Shown: in pieces, positions 16,665 through 25,883 of the stretch
How the letters are laid out: each line of letters begins with the position of its first letter
How positions within the stretch are numbered: position 1 is the stretch's first letter
Notes under the pieces: generated by a model
What the model was told of the DNA's origin: nothing
The model's database searches: none
The model's input: only the letters and a program-made list of their open reading frames with translations
Program-made: the position numbers and the translations under genes
Origin: Bryobacterales bacterium
Lineage (GTDB): Bacteria > Acidobacteriota > Terriglobia > Bryobacterales > Bryobacteraceae
Assembly (NCBI GenBank): GCA_003164035.1
Contig: PLRS01000093.1
Location: 1-64,000, forward strand
Reading direction: 5' to 3'
DNA length: 64,000 bases

Positions 16665-19328
16665 CTAGCGCCGCGGGTCCGGTTTCACCACCAGCGGTTC
16701 GGTATAGCTGGCGCCGCCGGCCGCCAGCTTCACCGCGTAAGTGCCGGGGGGCATCCATTCGCCTCGGGCGCCGGGCGTGTCCCGGTAGATGGCGGCGATC
16801 GAATACTCTCCGCCCCTGCGCCCACCCCCGCCGGCTGGCGCGGCGTGCAGGTCCCAGACGAACCGGTGCATGCCGGCCTCGGGGGAAAGCGACTGGAATG
16901 GACGGATCCAATAGGTGGGCACGTTCAGCAGCGGGTCCGGCTGCGCGGGTTGATCGGTGCTGGCAAAGCGCCGCACTACGCCGCCCGAGGCATTCAGAAT
17001 TTCCAGCGTCACCGGGCTGGAAGCGGCGGTCCGCAGGTAGTAATACAGAATCGCGCCGTCGGGCGGATTCTGCCCGGCGGGCTCTTCGGGCGGCAGGGGC
17101 GTATCGGTATTGGTGTCGCGGTTCAACCGGTAGGTCACCCGCGGTGCGAAAAGCTGCGCCGCCGCCGTGGCCGTTTCCGCAGTCAATTGCCGCAGGGGCG
17201 AAATATCGTCCAGAATCCAGAAGCCGCGGCCGTGCGTGCCCACCACCAGGTCGTCGTCGTGAACCACCAGGTCCCGAATCGATGTGGCCGGCATGTTCTG
17301 GCGCAGCGGCTGCCAGTCGTCGCCATCGTTGAAAGAAACGTAAACCGCCAGTTCTGTAGCGGCATACAGCAGGCCCTTGCGAACCGGGTCTTCGCGCACC
17401 GCGTTCACCGGACCGGCGGGCAATCCCCGCACCGTTTGGCGCCAGGTGGCGCCGCCATCGTGGGTACGATAGATGTGCGGGCGCTGGTCGTCCAGGCGGA
17501 AGCGGTTCACCGCCGCGTACACCGTGTCGTCGTCGAAATAGGAAGCGTCGAGCTGGGAGATCTTGCTCCACGGCGTCAGCTCCGGCGGGGTCACGTTCTT
17601 CCAGTTCTTGCCGCCGTCGCGGGTAAGCTGAATCAGGCCGTCGTCGGTGCCCACCCAGATGGTATCGATGTTGCGGCGCGAAGCAGCGATGGCGTAGATC
17701 ACGCCGCGGCGCGACGCCAGTTGTTTCTTGGCCGCCTCGGCGTACACCGCTACGCTTTCCGGAACGTCCGAAGTTTCCCGCGTCAGGTCCAGGCTGATGG
17801 CGCTCCACGTTTCGCCGCCGTTGGCGGTCTTGAGCAGCACCTGCGCGCCCAGCAACAGCACGCGCGGGTCCACGGTCGAAAATAGCAGCGGCGCCGTGCG
17901 CAGAAAACGGTAGCTGCCCCGGCCCGGTCCCACCTGCTTCACTTCGCCCGTCAGGCGGTTGTAGCGGCTCACCTTGCCGCCATAGATGATATTGGAATTC
18001 AGCGGATCGGGCGCGATCGTGCCGTACTCTTCCGCTCCCACCGGGTGCCATTCGCGAAACGTGATCTGGCCGTCGTTGCCCCGGCTCGAAACCATCGCCG
18101 AGCCGCTCTCCTGCTGGCCGCCATACACGTTGTACGGGAATTCGTTGTCGGTGGCCACGTGGTAGAACTGCGCCGTGGGCTGGTTATACCACGAACTCCA
18201 GGTGCGGCCGTGATTCACGGTGATGGTGGCGCCCTGGTCCACGGCCAGCAGAATGATATCGGGATTGAGCGGGTTGATCCAGATGGTGTGATAATCGTCG
18301 CCGCCCGGCGCGCCTTTAATCGCCGTAAAGTTTTGCCCCGCATCCGTCGATCGATAGGTGGAGGTGTTGGCAATGTAGATGACGTCGGGATTGCGCGGGT
18401 CGACCCGCACACAGGCGAAATCCGAGCCTCGCCCGTATACCCGGTTTTCGTGATTGACCCGCTTCCAGGTGGCTCCGGCATCGTCGGACCGGTACACGCC
18501 GCCGGTGTCGCTCCCGGCTTCCACCAGCGCGTACATGCGGTTCCCGTTCGAAGGCGCAATGCCGATGCCGATGCGGCCCAGCCCCTGGTCGAAACCCGGC
18601 AGCCCGCCGGTGAGCTGCTTCCAGGTGTTGCCGCCATCGGTGGAGCGAAACAAGCCGCTGCCCAGCCCCGAAAACGCCCCGTTCTCCCACGGCCCTTGCC
18701 GCGCCTGCCACAACACGGCGTAAACAATGGCGGCGCTGCGCGGATCGAAAGCCAGATCCACCGCGCCGGTGTGCTCATCCTTATAGAGGACCCGCTCGAA
18801 GTGGTCGCCGCCATCGGTAGATCGGTACACGCCGCGCTCCGCGTTGGGCCCGTAAGGGTGGCCCAAAACGGCTACGAACAAACGCTTCGCATCGTGCGGA
18901 TCGACGATGATGTGGGCGATCTGCTGGCCGTCGCGCAGCCCCAGGTGCCGCCACGTCTTGCCGGCGTCGTTTGAGCGGTACATGCCGTCGCCCACCGCAA
19001 GGTCCGGTCGCTGCAGCCCTTCGCCTGAGCCCACGTAGACCGTGTTGGGGTCCGACGGTGCCACCGCGACGTCGCCGATGGAGCCGGTCGGCTGATCGTC
19101 GAATATCGGGAACCAGGTGCGCCCGGCGTCGTCCGTCTTCCAAACACCCCCGTTATTGACGCCGACATAAAACACGTTCGGCTGCTCGGGAACGCCAGTC
19201 GCGCCCACTGTCCGCCCGCCGCGGTACGGCCCGATGGAGCGCCACCGCAGCCCCGCATAGAATTTCGGGTCGAAGTTCTGTGCGCCGAGGGGAAGAAGAA
19301 AAAGGAGGATCGCAATCGACTTTCGCAT
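16665..19328 (-). CDS. Secreted BNR/sortilin-type beta-propeller protein
   Basis: An 887-residue exported protein. The signal peptide is MRKSIAILLFLLPLGAQ; the frame is open to 19430, but only ATG 19328 gives this start. The body consists of many blades with Asp-box/BNR motifs (YRSTDGGDHF, YRSNDAGKTW, KTANGGETW), as in VPS10/sortilin and Xyl-like propellers. The C-terminal ~150 residues look like a beta-sandwich domain (LEILNASGGVVRRFAS, FVWDLHAAPAGG). Such proteins are often annotated as glycosyl hydrolases, but no catalytic residue can be assigned. Likely periplasmic or extracellular binding to polysaccharide or protein. Confidence 0.88.
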   Translation of the reverse strand: MRKSIAILLFLLPLGAQNFDPKFYAGLRWRSIGPYRGGRTVGATGVPEQPNVFYVGVNNGGVWKTDDAGRTWFPIFDDQPTGSIGDVAVAPSDPNTVYVGSGEGLQRPDLAVGDGMYRSNDAGKTWRHLGLRDGQQIAHIIVDPHDAKRLFVAVLGHPYGPNAERGVYRSTDGGDHFERVLYKDEHTGAVDLAFDPRSAAIVYAVLWQARQGPWENGAFSGLGSGLFRSTDGGNTWKQLTGGLPGFDQGLGRIGIGIAPSNGNRMYALVEAGSDTGGVYRSDDAGATWKRVNHENRVYGRGSDFACVRVDPRNPDVIYIANTSTYRSTDAGQNFTAIKGAPGGDDYHTIWINPLNPDIILLAVDQGATITVNHGRTWSSWYNQPTAQFYHVATDNEFPYNVYGGQQESGSAMVSSRGNDGQITFREWHPVGAEEYGTIAPDPLNSNIIYGGKVSRYNRLTGEVKQVGPGRGSYRFLRTAPLLFSTVDPRVLLLGAQVLLKTANGGETWSAISLDLTRETSDVPESVAVYAEAAKKQLASRRGVIYAIAASRRNIDTIWVGTDDGLIQLTRDGGKNWKNVTPPELTPWSKISQLDASYFDDDTVYAAVNRFRLDDQRPHIYRTHDGGATWRQTVRGLPAGPVNAVREDPVRKGLLYAATELAVYVSFNDGDDWQPLRQNMPATSIRDLVVHDDDLVVGTHGRGFWILDDISPLRQLTAETATAAAQLFAPRVTYRLNRDTNTDTPLPPEEPAGQNPPDGAILYYYLRTAASSPVTLEILNASGGVVRRFASTDQPAQPDPLLNVPTYWIRPFQSLSPEAGMHRFVWDLHAAPAGGGGRRGGEYSIAAIYRDTPGARGEWMPPGTYAVKLAAGGASYTEPLVVKPDPRR

Positions 19329-19466
19329 GGTTTTTTCGAGGATAACACCGTGGAGAATGCGGGTTGTGGCAAACGACGGTAGAATTACGCGGAGCAAAGA
19401 GGGTTCGACTTGCTGCTGCCTTGCGATCAAAATATCAGAAACCAGCAGAATTTCACGGGTCGCAGG

Positions 19467-19799
19467 CTAACCCAAATCAATCAATTCATCCCAGCCCAGA
19501 GCATAACCCAAAGCTCGCTTTACCTCCCTGTGCCGCGATGGTGCCAGAGAGCCGGCGCGAGAGTCGAGCCATTGCCGCGCCGCGGTCCGAAGATTGTCCA
19601 GGTTTGCGACGCAAGGCAAGGAGAGGCCCTCCCGGCTGCCCAGCCGGACCTCGACGGGAATGGCCCGGATCGTCGTGGCGATCTCTGCGACGACGAACTT
19701 GCCGAGGTACTGGTAGGCATCGTTGCGACTCAATAGCAACACCGGCCGCCGGCCTGCCGGCGCGGGCAAATTCGCCCACCAGATTTCGAACTGTCTCAC
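19467..19799 (-). CDS. MazF/PemK-type mRNA interferase toxin
   Basis: A 110-residue protein with the PemK/MazF barrel pattern: EIWWANLPAPAGRRPVLLLSR, VAEIATTIRAIPVEVRLG, and LSLPCVANLDNLRTA. The family cleaves single-stranded RNA at short sequences. Its start overlaps the antitoxin stop by four bases (19796-19799), the usual operon arrangement. Target specificity cannot be read from sequence. Confidence 0.9.
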   Translation of the reverse strand: MRQFEIWWANLPAPAGRRPVLLLSRNDAYQYLGKFVVAEIATTIRAIPVEVRLGSREGLSLPCVANLDNLRTAARQWLDSRAGSLAPSRHREVKRALGYALGWDELIDLG

Positions 19800-20008
19800 G
19801 CCTTGAATTCCTCGGGCGTCGACCAGTCGTCAGCATCCGTTGCCGAATCGGGCTGTTTGCTGTAAGCATCGCGCATCGCACGGTACTCGGCACGGCGGAC
19901 CGCCTTGCGTATTGCCTCTCGAACAAACTCGGACCGCTTTCGCGGTGCCGCTACGCGGTTCAACGCAACTAGCGTCTGTTCGTCCAACTGGACCAGCAAC
20001 GCCTTCAT
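19796..20008 (-). CDS. Ribbon-helix-helix antitoxin of the MazF-type toxin
   Basis: A 70-residue protein. The N-terminal strand KALLVQLDEQTLVALNRVA and the helix RSEFVREAIRKAVRR form a CopG/RHH dimer fold. The acidic tail (DSATDADDWSTPEEF) would wrap the toxin. The promoter lies in a markedly AT-rich stretch, with TATAAT at 20017-20022 eight bases before ATG 20008. Autorepression at this site is expected from the family. Confidence 0.88.
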   Translation of the reverse strand: MKALLVQLDEQTLVALNRVAAPRKRSEFVREAIRKAVRRAEYRAMRDAYSKQPDSATDADDWSTPEEFKA

Positions 20009-20016
20009 ATATTTTA

Positions 20017-20022
20017 ATTATA
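20017..20022 (-). promoter_or_regulatory. -10 box of the MazEF-type operon
   Basis: TATAAT on the minus strand within an AT-rich stretch (20007-20039), eight bases before the antitoxin ATG. A near-leaderless transcript is predicted. Confidence 0.45.
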
Positions 20023-20092
20023 TATAAAGCTGATATCATACGTCGCTGGTTCCCTTGCACGATAAGTGCCAGGCCGGACGTCGTCACCCCAT

Positions 20093-20098
20093 TACAAT
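20093..20098 (+). promoter_or_regulatory. -10 box of the ALDH gene, leaderless geometry
   Basis: TACAAT with exactly six bases before GTG 20105. This favours GTG 20105 over the upstream in-frame GTG at 20066. Confidence 0.5.
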
Positions 20099-20104
20099 GG
20101 AACC

Positions 20105-21634
20105 GTGCCGACCGCCAACACTTCCATCCACGAAATCCTCGAGAGGCTCGAAATCGAGCCGGTGAATTCGGGCGCCTGTTATGGCGACTGGATTCCCTGT
20201 CCCGCCGGCGACGAGCTTGCTTCCGTGAACCCCGCCACCGGCGAAACGCTGGCTGCGGTGCGAATGGCCGGGGTAGCCGACTACGAGTGCGTCGTGGAAC
20301 ACGCGCGCGCGGCGTTTCTCGAATGGCGTATGGTGCCGGCGCCGAAGCGGGGCGAGATCGTGCGCGAAATCGGCGACGAACTGCGCGCGCGCAAGGCGGA
20401 GTTGGGCGCGCTGGTGACGCTCGAAATGGGCAAGATCCTGGCCGAGGGCCGGGGCGAAGTGCAGGAAATGATCGACGTCGCGGACTTTGCCGTCGGGCTG
20501 TCGCGCCAGTTGTACGGCCTGACCATGACCAGCGAACGGCCCGGCCATCGCATGTACGAGCAGTGGCATCCGTTGGGCGTAGTGGGGGTGATCAGCGCCT
20601 TCAATTTTCCGGTGGCGGTGTGGTCCTGGAACGCGCTCATTGCGGCGGTGTGCGGCGATTGCGTGCTGTGGCGGCCGTCGTCGGAGACGCCGCTTACGGC
20701 CATCGCGGTCCAGAAGATCTGCAACCGCGTGACGGACCGCCATAGGCTCAAGGGAATCTTCAATCTGGTGATCGGGCCCAGCCGGACGGTGGGTGAGGCG
20801 CTGATTGGCGACGTGCGCATTCCGCTGGTCAGCTTCACCGGATCGACCGAAGTGGGCCGCCATGTCTCGGAAACCGTGGCGCGGCGGCTGGGCCGGAGCA
20901 TTCTGGAGCTGGGCGGCAACAACGGCGTCGTCGTCATGAACGACGCCAATTTCGATCTGGCTCTGCGCGCCATCCTGTTCGGCGCGGTGGGAACGGCGGG
21001 CCAGCGCTGCACCACCACGCGCCGCGCGTTCCTCCAGCGTGGAATCGCCCCGCGCATGAGGGAGGCGCTGGTCGACGCCTATCGGCAGGTGCGCGTGGGC
21101 GATCCGATGGACGCGGCCACCCTGATGGGACCGCTGGTGAACCTCCGCGCCGTGGACGACATGATGGACGGCATCCGCCGCATCCGCGAGCAGGGCGGCG
21201 AGATCCTGAGCGGCGGCGGGAAGCTTACGGGCTGTTTCGTCGAACCGACGCTGGTGCGCGCGCGCCCCGATATGCCGATCCTTAAGGAGGAAATCTTCGC
21301 CCCCATCCTTTACCTGGTGGAGTTCGACACCCTGGACGAGGCCGTGCACTGGCACAACGACGTGCCGCAGGGCCTGTCGTCGGCCATGTTCACAGGCAGC
21401 CTGATCTCCGCCGAGACCTTTCTGAGCCATCGCGGCAGCGATTGCGGCATCGCGAACATCAATCTGGGAACCAGCGGCGCGGAAATCGGCGGCGCCTTCG
21501 GCGGGGAGAAAGATACCGGCGGCGGACGCGAATCGGGCAGCGACGCCTGGAAAGCGTACATGCGGCGGCAGACCAATACCATCAACTGGTCGGAACAACT
21601 GCCGCTGGCGCAAGGGATTCGGTTCGACCTGTAG
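20105..21634 (+). CDS. Aldehyde dehydrogenase, ALDH7 (antiquitin / aminoadipate-semialdehyde dehydrogenase) type
   Basis: NAD(P)-dependent oxidation of an aldehyde, most likely alpha-aminoadipate semialdehyde/piperideine-6-carboxylate in lysine catabolism. The 509 residues contain AFNFPVAVWSWN, the cofactor FTGSTEVGR, catalytic Glu in LELGGNN and catalytic Cys in GQRCTTTRR. The C-terminal GTSGAEIGGAFGGEK and GGGRESGSDAWKAYM signatures are specific to the ALDH7 group. The frame is open to 20066, but GTG 20105 sits six bases after TACAAT. It is divergent from the MazEF-type operon. No N- or C-terminal microcompartment-targeting helix is seen. Confidence 0.92.
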   Translation: MPTANTSIHEILERLEIEPVNSGACYGDWIPCPAGDELASVNPATGETLAAVRMAGVADYECVVEHARAAFLEWRMVPAPKRGEIVREIGDELRARKAELGALVTLEMGKILAEGRGEVQEMIDVADFAVGLSRQLYGLTMTSERPGHRMYEQWHPLGVVGVISAFNFPVAVWSWNALIAAVCGDCVLWRPSSETPLTAIAVQKICNRVTDRHRLKGIFNLVIGPSRTVGEALIGDVRIPLVSFTGSTEVGRHVSETVARRLGRSILELGGNNGVVVMNDANFDLALRAILFGAVGTAGQRCTTTRRAFLQRGIAPRMREALVDAYRQVRVGDPMDAATLMGPLVNLRAVDDMMDGIRRIREQGGEILSGGGKLTGCFVEPTLVRARPDMPILKEEIFAPILYLVEFDTLDEAVHWHNDVPQGLSSAMFTGSLISAETFLSHRGSDCGIANINLGTSGAEIGGAFGGEKDTGGGRESGSDAWKAYMRRQTNTINWSEQLPLAQGIRFDL

Positions 21635-21711
21635 GGCGCTTTTCGGCGGGGAATTTGGATTCGGGTGTAGTGAATTCGGCTCTTCGCGGGTCTTAGAGCT
21701 GAGCCAACGCC

Positions 21712-23748
21712 ATGATCTACAGGTTTGTCTTTTCTCTGATTGCGCTGTTGCCCTTTGCCGCCGCGCAGGTGCAACTGCAATTCGGTCCGGGCCTTACCAA
21801 CAGCCGGGTGTTGCAGTTGCCGAACGGGGACCAACTGCTGGTCGGAACGAACCAGGCGAACAGTGCATCCGGGCTCAGTGTCTGCTGCTATTCGCACGCG
21901 CAGATCGCCCTGGCCGCTTTGGGCGGCGCTCCGTTCCGTGGGGGGCCCGGGCCTTTAGCCTCTCTTGGGGGCAGCGGCAATGACGAACCGCAAGCCGCCG
22001 CGGTCGACCCTAGCGGGAACGTCTGGATCGTGGGAAATACCGATTCGGATGATTTCGACCTGGTGAACCCCATCGTGGCGCAGAAGGTCCCCTACCGCAC
22101 GGCCGGTTTCGTGATCGAGCTCGACCCCACAGGAAGCAAACTGCTGTTTGCCACCTATCTGGCCGGCAAGCTGAGCTCGCCACTCTACCACGCCACCAAG
22201 ACTACGGCGATTGCACTCGATAGCAGCGGGAATGCGTACGTCGGAGGGACGACCAATGAGACGGATTTTCCGACCACACCCGGCGCGTATATGGGTGGCC
22301 AGAAAGGAGCGGACAGCTTCTTCAACACCTATTTCTACTCGTATCTGGTAAAGATCTCTCCGGCCGGGAAGCTGCTGTACGGCACGCTGCTCGAAACGGG
22401 CTCCGCAAACTGCATGGGCAGTGAATGCATCGGCTACGCATCGACGTACGCGTCGGTGAGCGCCATCGTGCCGGTTTCAGGGAGCGCGGCAGCCGTAGCC
22501 GATGCCCGGGGCCCAGGCGGGGGCGGGTCCGTGATTGAGGTCGCGGCGGATGGCTCGAAACTCCTCTGGGACGATCAACTATCTATAAGCTTTGGCGTCG
22601 TCGGGGGCCTGTCAATGGTCCAGGACGGTAGCGGCAATCTGGACCTGTTGGGGGGGTACACGACTGGTGGGCTTGAACTCCCCGGCTCTTCGGAGCGAAC
22701 GGGACCGTCGGGGCTATTCGTCGCGCAGCTCAAGCCGGACGGCTCGGCGCTGAACTACGCGACCGACCTGGGGGAATCCGCGGATGTGAACGCCGCGGGA
22801 CTGCTGCTGGACGCTTCGGGCAATGAATACCTGGCCGGTTCGAGCTCGTCGCCGCAATTCCCCACGCTGGCCGGGGTCCCGAATCTGGGTTCCGACTTTG
22901 TCCTGCAACTCGGTCCCTCCGGCACCGGGGTGCAGAAGCTTTTCCGTTTTCCCCATGGCACCATCGCCACGCCGCCGGCCTTCAGCGGCAGCGGAAGTCT
23001 CTTGCTGCTCGGAGCTCAGGGCGCGCTGCTGACCTTACCTCCGAGTTATGCCTTCGACTCACCGGCCATCGTGGGATTCGCCAATTCGGCCTCCTACGCG
23101 CTGAACCCGGGTTTCTATCCGGGAGCGCTGATTACGTTATATGGATTCGACTTGCCGGCCTCGACCGCGGGTTTGCAGGTTCTGTTCGACGGGACGCCCG
23201 CCGCGCTGCTTTACGCGGGTCCGGACCAGATCAACCTCCAGGTACCGTTCGAGGTCCCGACGGGTGTGGGCTCCGCAGCGCCGATTACGCTGCAGGTGGT
23301 CACGCCGTCGGGAAACCCGTCGATCCAACTGGGGATCGCGCAGTCGCTCGGCATCTTCACCACGGACCGGTCCCACGCCGCCGCGCTCAACCAGGATGGC
23401 ACGGTGAATTCGGCATCCAATCCAGCGTCCGCCGGCTCGATTGTGAGCCTCTTCGGCACTGGCGCGACCTGGCCTGCGGGTAGCCAGGACGGCGCGGCGC
23501 CCACCAGTGCCACGCCCTGGGACCCGTCGCTCAATAAATTCGAAATGGTGGACGGCGACGCGATCCCACTCAATATTCTCTACGCCGGAAACGCGCCTGG
23601 GCTCATTGACGGCGTGTTTCAGATAGACGTGCAACTGCCGCCGACGATCTTGCCGGCGCCGAGCGGCTACGGACTCACGCTGCACGCGAGCCCTCCGAAT
23701 GTTGTCGGTCAGTTATCCGCCAATGTCGTAATTGTATATACGAAGTGA
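21712..23748 (+). CDS. Secreted SBBP-repeat beta-propeller protein with TIGR03437 C-terminal domain
   Basis: A 678-residue exported protein with signal MIYRFVFSLIALLPFAAAQ. The propeller part carries SBBP motifs (DPSGNVWIVGNTDSDDF, DSSGNAYVGGTTNETDF, DASGNEYLAGSSSS). From about residue 450 the TIGR03437 domain begins: GFANSASYALNPGFYPGALI, GPDQINLQVPFEVPTG, ALNQDGTVNSASNPASAGS. The domain may act in surface display or secretion; its function is unknown. Two Cys in a CCYSH motif near residue 60 could form a disulfide. It is transcribed alone. Confidence 0.9.
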   Translation: MIYRFVFSLIALLPFAAAQVQLQFGPGLTNSRVLQLPNGDQLLVGTNQANSASGLSVCCYSHAQIALAALGGAPFRGGPGPLASLGGSGNDEPQAAAVDPSGNVWIVGNTDSDDFDLVNPIVAQKVPYRTAGFVIELDPTGSKLLFATYLAGKLSSPLYHATKTTAIALDSSGNAYVGGTTNETDFPTTPGAYMGGQKGADSFFNTYFYSYLVKISPAGKLLYGTLLETGSANCMGSECIGYASTYASVSAIVPVSGSAAAVADARGPGGGGSVIEVAADGSKLLWDDQLSISFGVVGGLSMVQDGSGNLDLLGGYTTGGLELPGSSERTGPSGLFVAQLKPDGSALNYATDLGESADVNAAGLLLDASGNEYLAGSSSSPQFPTLAGVPNLGSDFVLQLGPSGTGVQKLFRFPHGTIATPPAFSGSGSLLLLGAQGALLTLPPSYAFDSPAIVGFANSASYALNPGFYPGALITLYGFDLPASTAGLQVLFDGTPAALLYAGPDQINLQVPFEVPTGVGSAAPITLQVVTPSGNPSIQLGIAQSLGIFTTDRSHAAALNQDGTVNSASNPASAGSIVSLFGTGATWPAGSQDGAAPTSATPWDPSLNKFEMVDGDAIPLNILYAGNAPGLIDGVFQIDVQLPPTILPAPSGYGLTLHASPPNVVGQLSANVVIVYTK

Positions 23749-23802
23749 GGCCTCGGTCACCGGCGCTACAGGAACCTCGCTATTATCGATCCAGGAGGTT
23801 CC

Positions 23803-24237
23803 GTGAACTATTCGCGCCGAGACATTGCCGCGCTGCTGCCGCTCGTGGCGGCCCAAGCCGCGCACGCACAGAATGCGCCCAAGCCGGATGCGCCCCTGGC
23901 TGCCAAGGCTTACAAGTACGAAGACCTGCCGGTGAAAACCAACGGGGCAAACCAAACGCGGGCGGTCTTCGACGGCGCCACGCACAGCGGTTATCACATC
24001 GACCTGCATATGACCCAGCTCGGGCCGGGGCAGCAGCCGCACCCGCCCCACAGCCACGTTCACGAAGAAATCCTCATGCTGCGAACCGGCCAGTTGGACG
24101 TGACCCTGGGCTCCCAAACCAGCCGTATCGATGCCGGATCGGTGGTCATCACTGCGTCCAGCCAAGAGCATGGCTGGCGCAACCCCGGTCCCGGCCCGGC
24201 CGAGTATTTTGTCATGGCGGTCGGCCGGGATAGTTAG
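23803..24237 (+). CDS. Exported cupin-domain protein
   Basis: A 144-residue single-domain cupin. The N terminus NYSRRDIAALLPLVAAQAAHA resembles a Tat signal (twin Arg at 5-6). The metal site is formed by His83, His85 and Glu89 of motif 1 and His123 of motif 2 (SSQEHGWRN). The GTG start at 23803 follows a strong AGGAGG at 23793-23798, and a TATTAT box lies at 23781-23786. The substrate is unknown; cupins of this shape include sugar-binding and dioxygenase-like proteins. Confidence 0.85.
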   Translation: MNYSRRDIAALLPLVAAQAAHAQNAPKPDAPLAAKAYKYEDLPVKTNGANQTRAVFDGATHSGYHIDLHMTQLGPGQQPHPPHSHVHEEILMLRTGQLDVTLGSQTSRIDAGSVVITASSQEHGWRNPGPGPAEYFVMAVGRDS

Positions 24238-24254
24238 GGCCGCGTGCTGCCAAG

Positions 24255-24524
24255 ATGGCGATGAAAACCTACAATTTCAAAGTAGTTATCGAGCCCGATG
24301 AAGACTTCGACGGCAATCCCGCGGGATGGCACGTCTACTGCCCCGCGCTGGAGCGCGTCGGCGGGTCGACGTGAGGCGAGACCCGGGAAGAAGCCCTCAA
24401 GAACATCAACGAGGTCGTCCGCATGGTTGTCGAGAGCATGTCTGAAGACGGTGAACGTATTCCGGAGGAGCCCTTCGATGGGGTAGGAGCAACCGGTGAG
24501 ACTTGCGTCGCGGTTACGGTCTAG
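24255..24524 (+). pseudogene. HicB-like antitoxin gene with an in-frame stop
   Basis: From ATG 24255 (or 24261) the translation runs YNFKVVIEPDEDFDGNPAGW, HVYCPALERVGGST, then TGA at 24372-24374, then GETREEALKNINEVVRMVVE up to a TAG at 24522. HicB/UPF0150 proteins normally have a Trp or similar residue where the TGA falls, so a single TGG-to-TGA change explains it. No HicA toxin gene lies on either side, so this is probably an orphaned and decaying antitoxin. The stop could also be a sequencing error. Confidence 0.82.
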
Positions 24525-24530
24525 TTTCCC

Positions 24531-24591
24531 GGCAACCGCTCCCTGACGGTCGCGGCTCGGAAACGCGCGAAACCGAGCCGCGGGAGCGGTT
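24531..24591. repeat. Palindromic repeat, family A (copy with shortened right arm)
   Basis: The left arm is complete (24531-24560). The right arm lacks the middle block GACCGTAAG-type sequence, reading CCGAGCCGCGGGAGCGGTT. It lies between the broken hicB and the convergent end of the Cys/Met enzyme gene. Confidence 0.85.
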
Positions 24592-24659
24592 TTCTTTAAT
24601 ACGTGGACGTAACTCCGAAATCGGGTACTGACCTTGAGCTGGTTACTGATTACTACCTT

Positions 24660-25883
24660 TCACACCGCAGCCAACGCGCGTTCCAAATCGGCAATGATGT
24701 CTCCGGCCGATTCGATGCCGGCCGAAAGGCGCACCAGGTTGTCGCGGATTCCCATTCGCTCGCGGTGTTTGGGGGAAACCTCGCGGTGCGACGCCATTAC
24801 CGGATAGAGCACCATGCTGTGGACGTCGCCCAGCGAAGTGGCCGGGACGACGATCTCCAGGGCATCCAGGAAGCGGAAGACTTCGTCGCGGCCGGCGCCC
24901 CTGATTTCGAAGCTGACCATGGCGCCATAGAGATCCGGTGGAAACAGGCGGCGGATGGCGGCGGCGTCCGGATGGGAGGGGTCGCCGGGGAAATGTACGC
25001 GCTCGACTTTGGGGTGGGCCGCCAGCCAGGTTGCCAGCCGGCAGGCGTTGGCGCACTGCCGTTCCATGCGCAGGGGGAAGGTCTTGATGCCGCGCATGGT
25101 CAGGTAGCTTTCAAACGGGCCGAGCACGGCGCCGATGGTGCGCGAGAGGGCGCGCAGGGCAGCGAAGTGCTCTTCATCGCAGACCACCGCGCCGCCCAGA
25201 ACGTCGCCGTGGCCCGCCAGGTACTTGGTAAGCGAGTGTACGCTGAAGTGCGCACCCCGCTCTAGCGGACGCAGCAGCATCGGGGTGGCGAAGGTGGAGT
25301 CCACCACAAGAGCGGCTCCGGCGGCGCGGGCGATGGCGGCAATCCGGTCTACCTGGGGCACCCGCAGCAGCGGGTTCGAAATGGATTCGATCAAAATGCA
25401 GCCGGGTTTCGACTCAGCCACCGCGGCTTCCAGGGCGGCCAGGTCGCAGACGTCGGCGAAGCGCACGTCGATGCCGGAGGGTTCGAGCACGTTCAGCAGC
25501 AATCCCACCGTGGCGCCGTAGAGCGCGTCGGCGGCTACGATGGATTTGCGCCCGTCGGCCAGGGCGGTCGAGATGGCCAGTTGCAGGGCCGCCATGCCGG
25601 ATGCGCAGGCCAGGGAACCATAGCCGTTTTCGAGCGAGGTGAGCAGTTCTTCCAGCGCGGCGTTGGTGGGGTTGTCGTAGCGCGCGTAGGCGTAGCCTTC
25701 CTCTTCCCGGCCGAAAATGCGGTCGAGTTGCGCGCTGGTCTCGTAAAAGTAGCTCGAGGCCGTATGGATGGGCGTAGTGACCGGTATCGCGGACGAAGGT
25801 TTGCGCCGGTCGCCCGCGTGCACGGCCTTGGTGTGGATCTGGCAGGCGCCCGCGGCCGGGCTGCCGGATTTGGTGGTTCTCAT
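24660..25883 (-). CDS. Cys/Met metabolism PLP-dependent enzyme (cystathionine gamma-synthase/lyase family)
   Basis: A 407-residue fold-type I PLP enzyme of trans-sulfuration. The PLP lysine is Lys220 (HSLTKYLAGHGD). Other motifs are YARYDNPTNAALE, ACASGMAALQLA, the VVDSTFATP aspartate, and SLGDVHSMVLYP followed by GIRDNLVRLSAGIE. The choice among cystathionine gamma-synthase, gamma-lyase, beta-lyase and O-acylhomoserine sulfhydrylase cannot be made safely. The frame extends to 26036, but ATG 25883 overlaps the cysS stop by four bases, showing a cysS-PLP enzyme operon and a link to cysteine supply. Confidence 0.92.
   Translation of the reverse strand: MRTTKSGSPAAGACQIHTKAVHAGDRRKPSSAIPVTTPIHTASSYFYETSAQLDRIFGREEEGYAYARYDNPTNAALEELLTSLENGYGSLACASGMAALQLAISTALADGRKSIVAADALYGATVGLLLNVLEPSGIDVRFADVCDLAALEAAVAESKPGCILIESISNPLLRVPQVDRIAAIARAAGAALVVDSTFATPMLLRPLERGAHFSVHSLTKYLAGHGDVLGGAVVCDEEHFAALRALSRTIGAVLGPFESYLTMRGIKTFPLRMERQCANACRLATWLAAHPKVERVHFPGDPSHPDAAAIRRLFPPDLYGAMVSFEIRGAGRDEVFRFLDALEIVVPATSLGDVHSMVLYPVMASHREVSPKHRERMGIRDNLVRLSAGIESAGDIIADLERALAAV

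Noticed and set aside
14856-17885. A 1009-codon plus-strand ORF
   Set aside because: It lies antisense to gnd and the BNR gene, has an Arg/Gly/Ala/His-rich composition and no family motifs. It is a high-GC shadow frame.
20084-21613. A 509-codon minus-strand ORF opposite the ALDH gene
   Set aside because: Shadow of a high-GC gene; the plus strand carries an intact ALDH7 protein.
20105-21634. ALDH as cargo of the microcompartment shell
   Set aside because: It is of the ALDH7 lysine-catabolism type, 10 kb away, and shows no terminal encapsulation helix.
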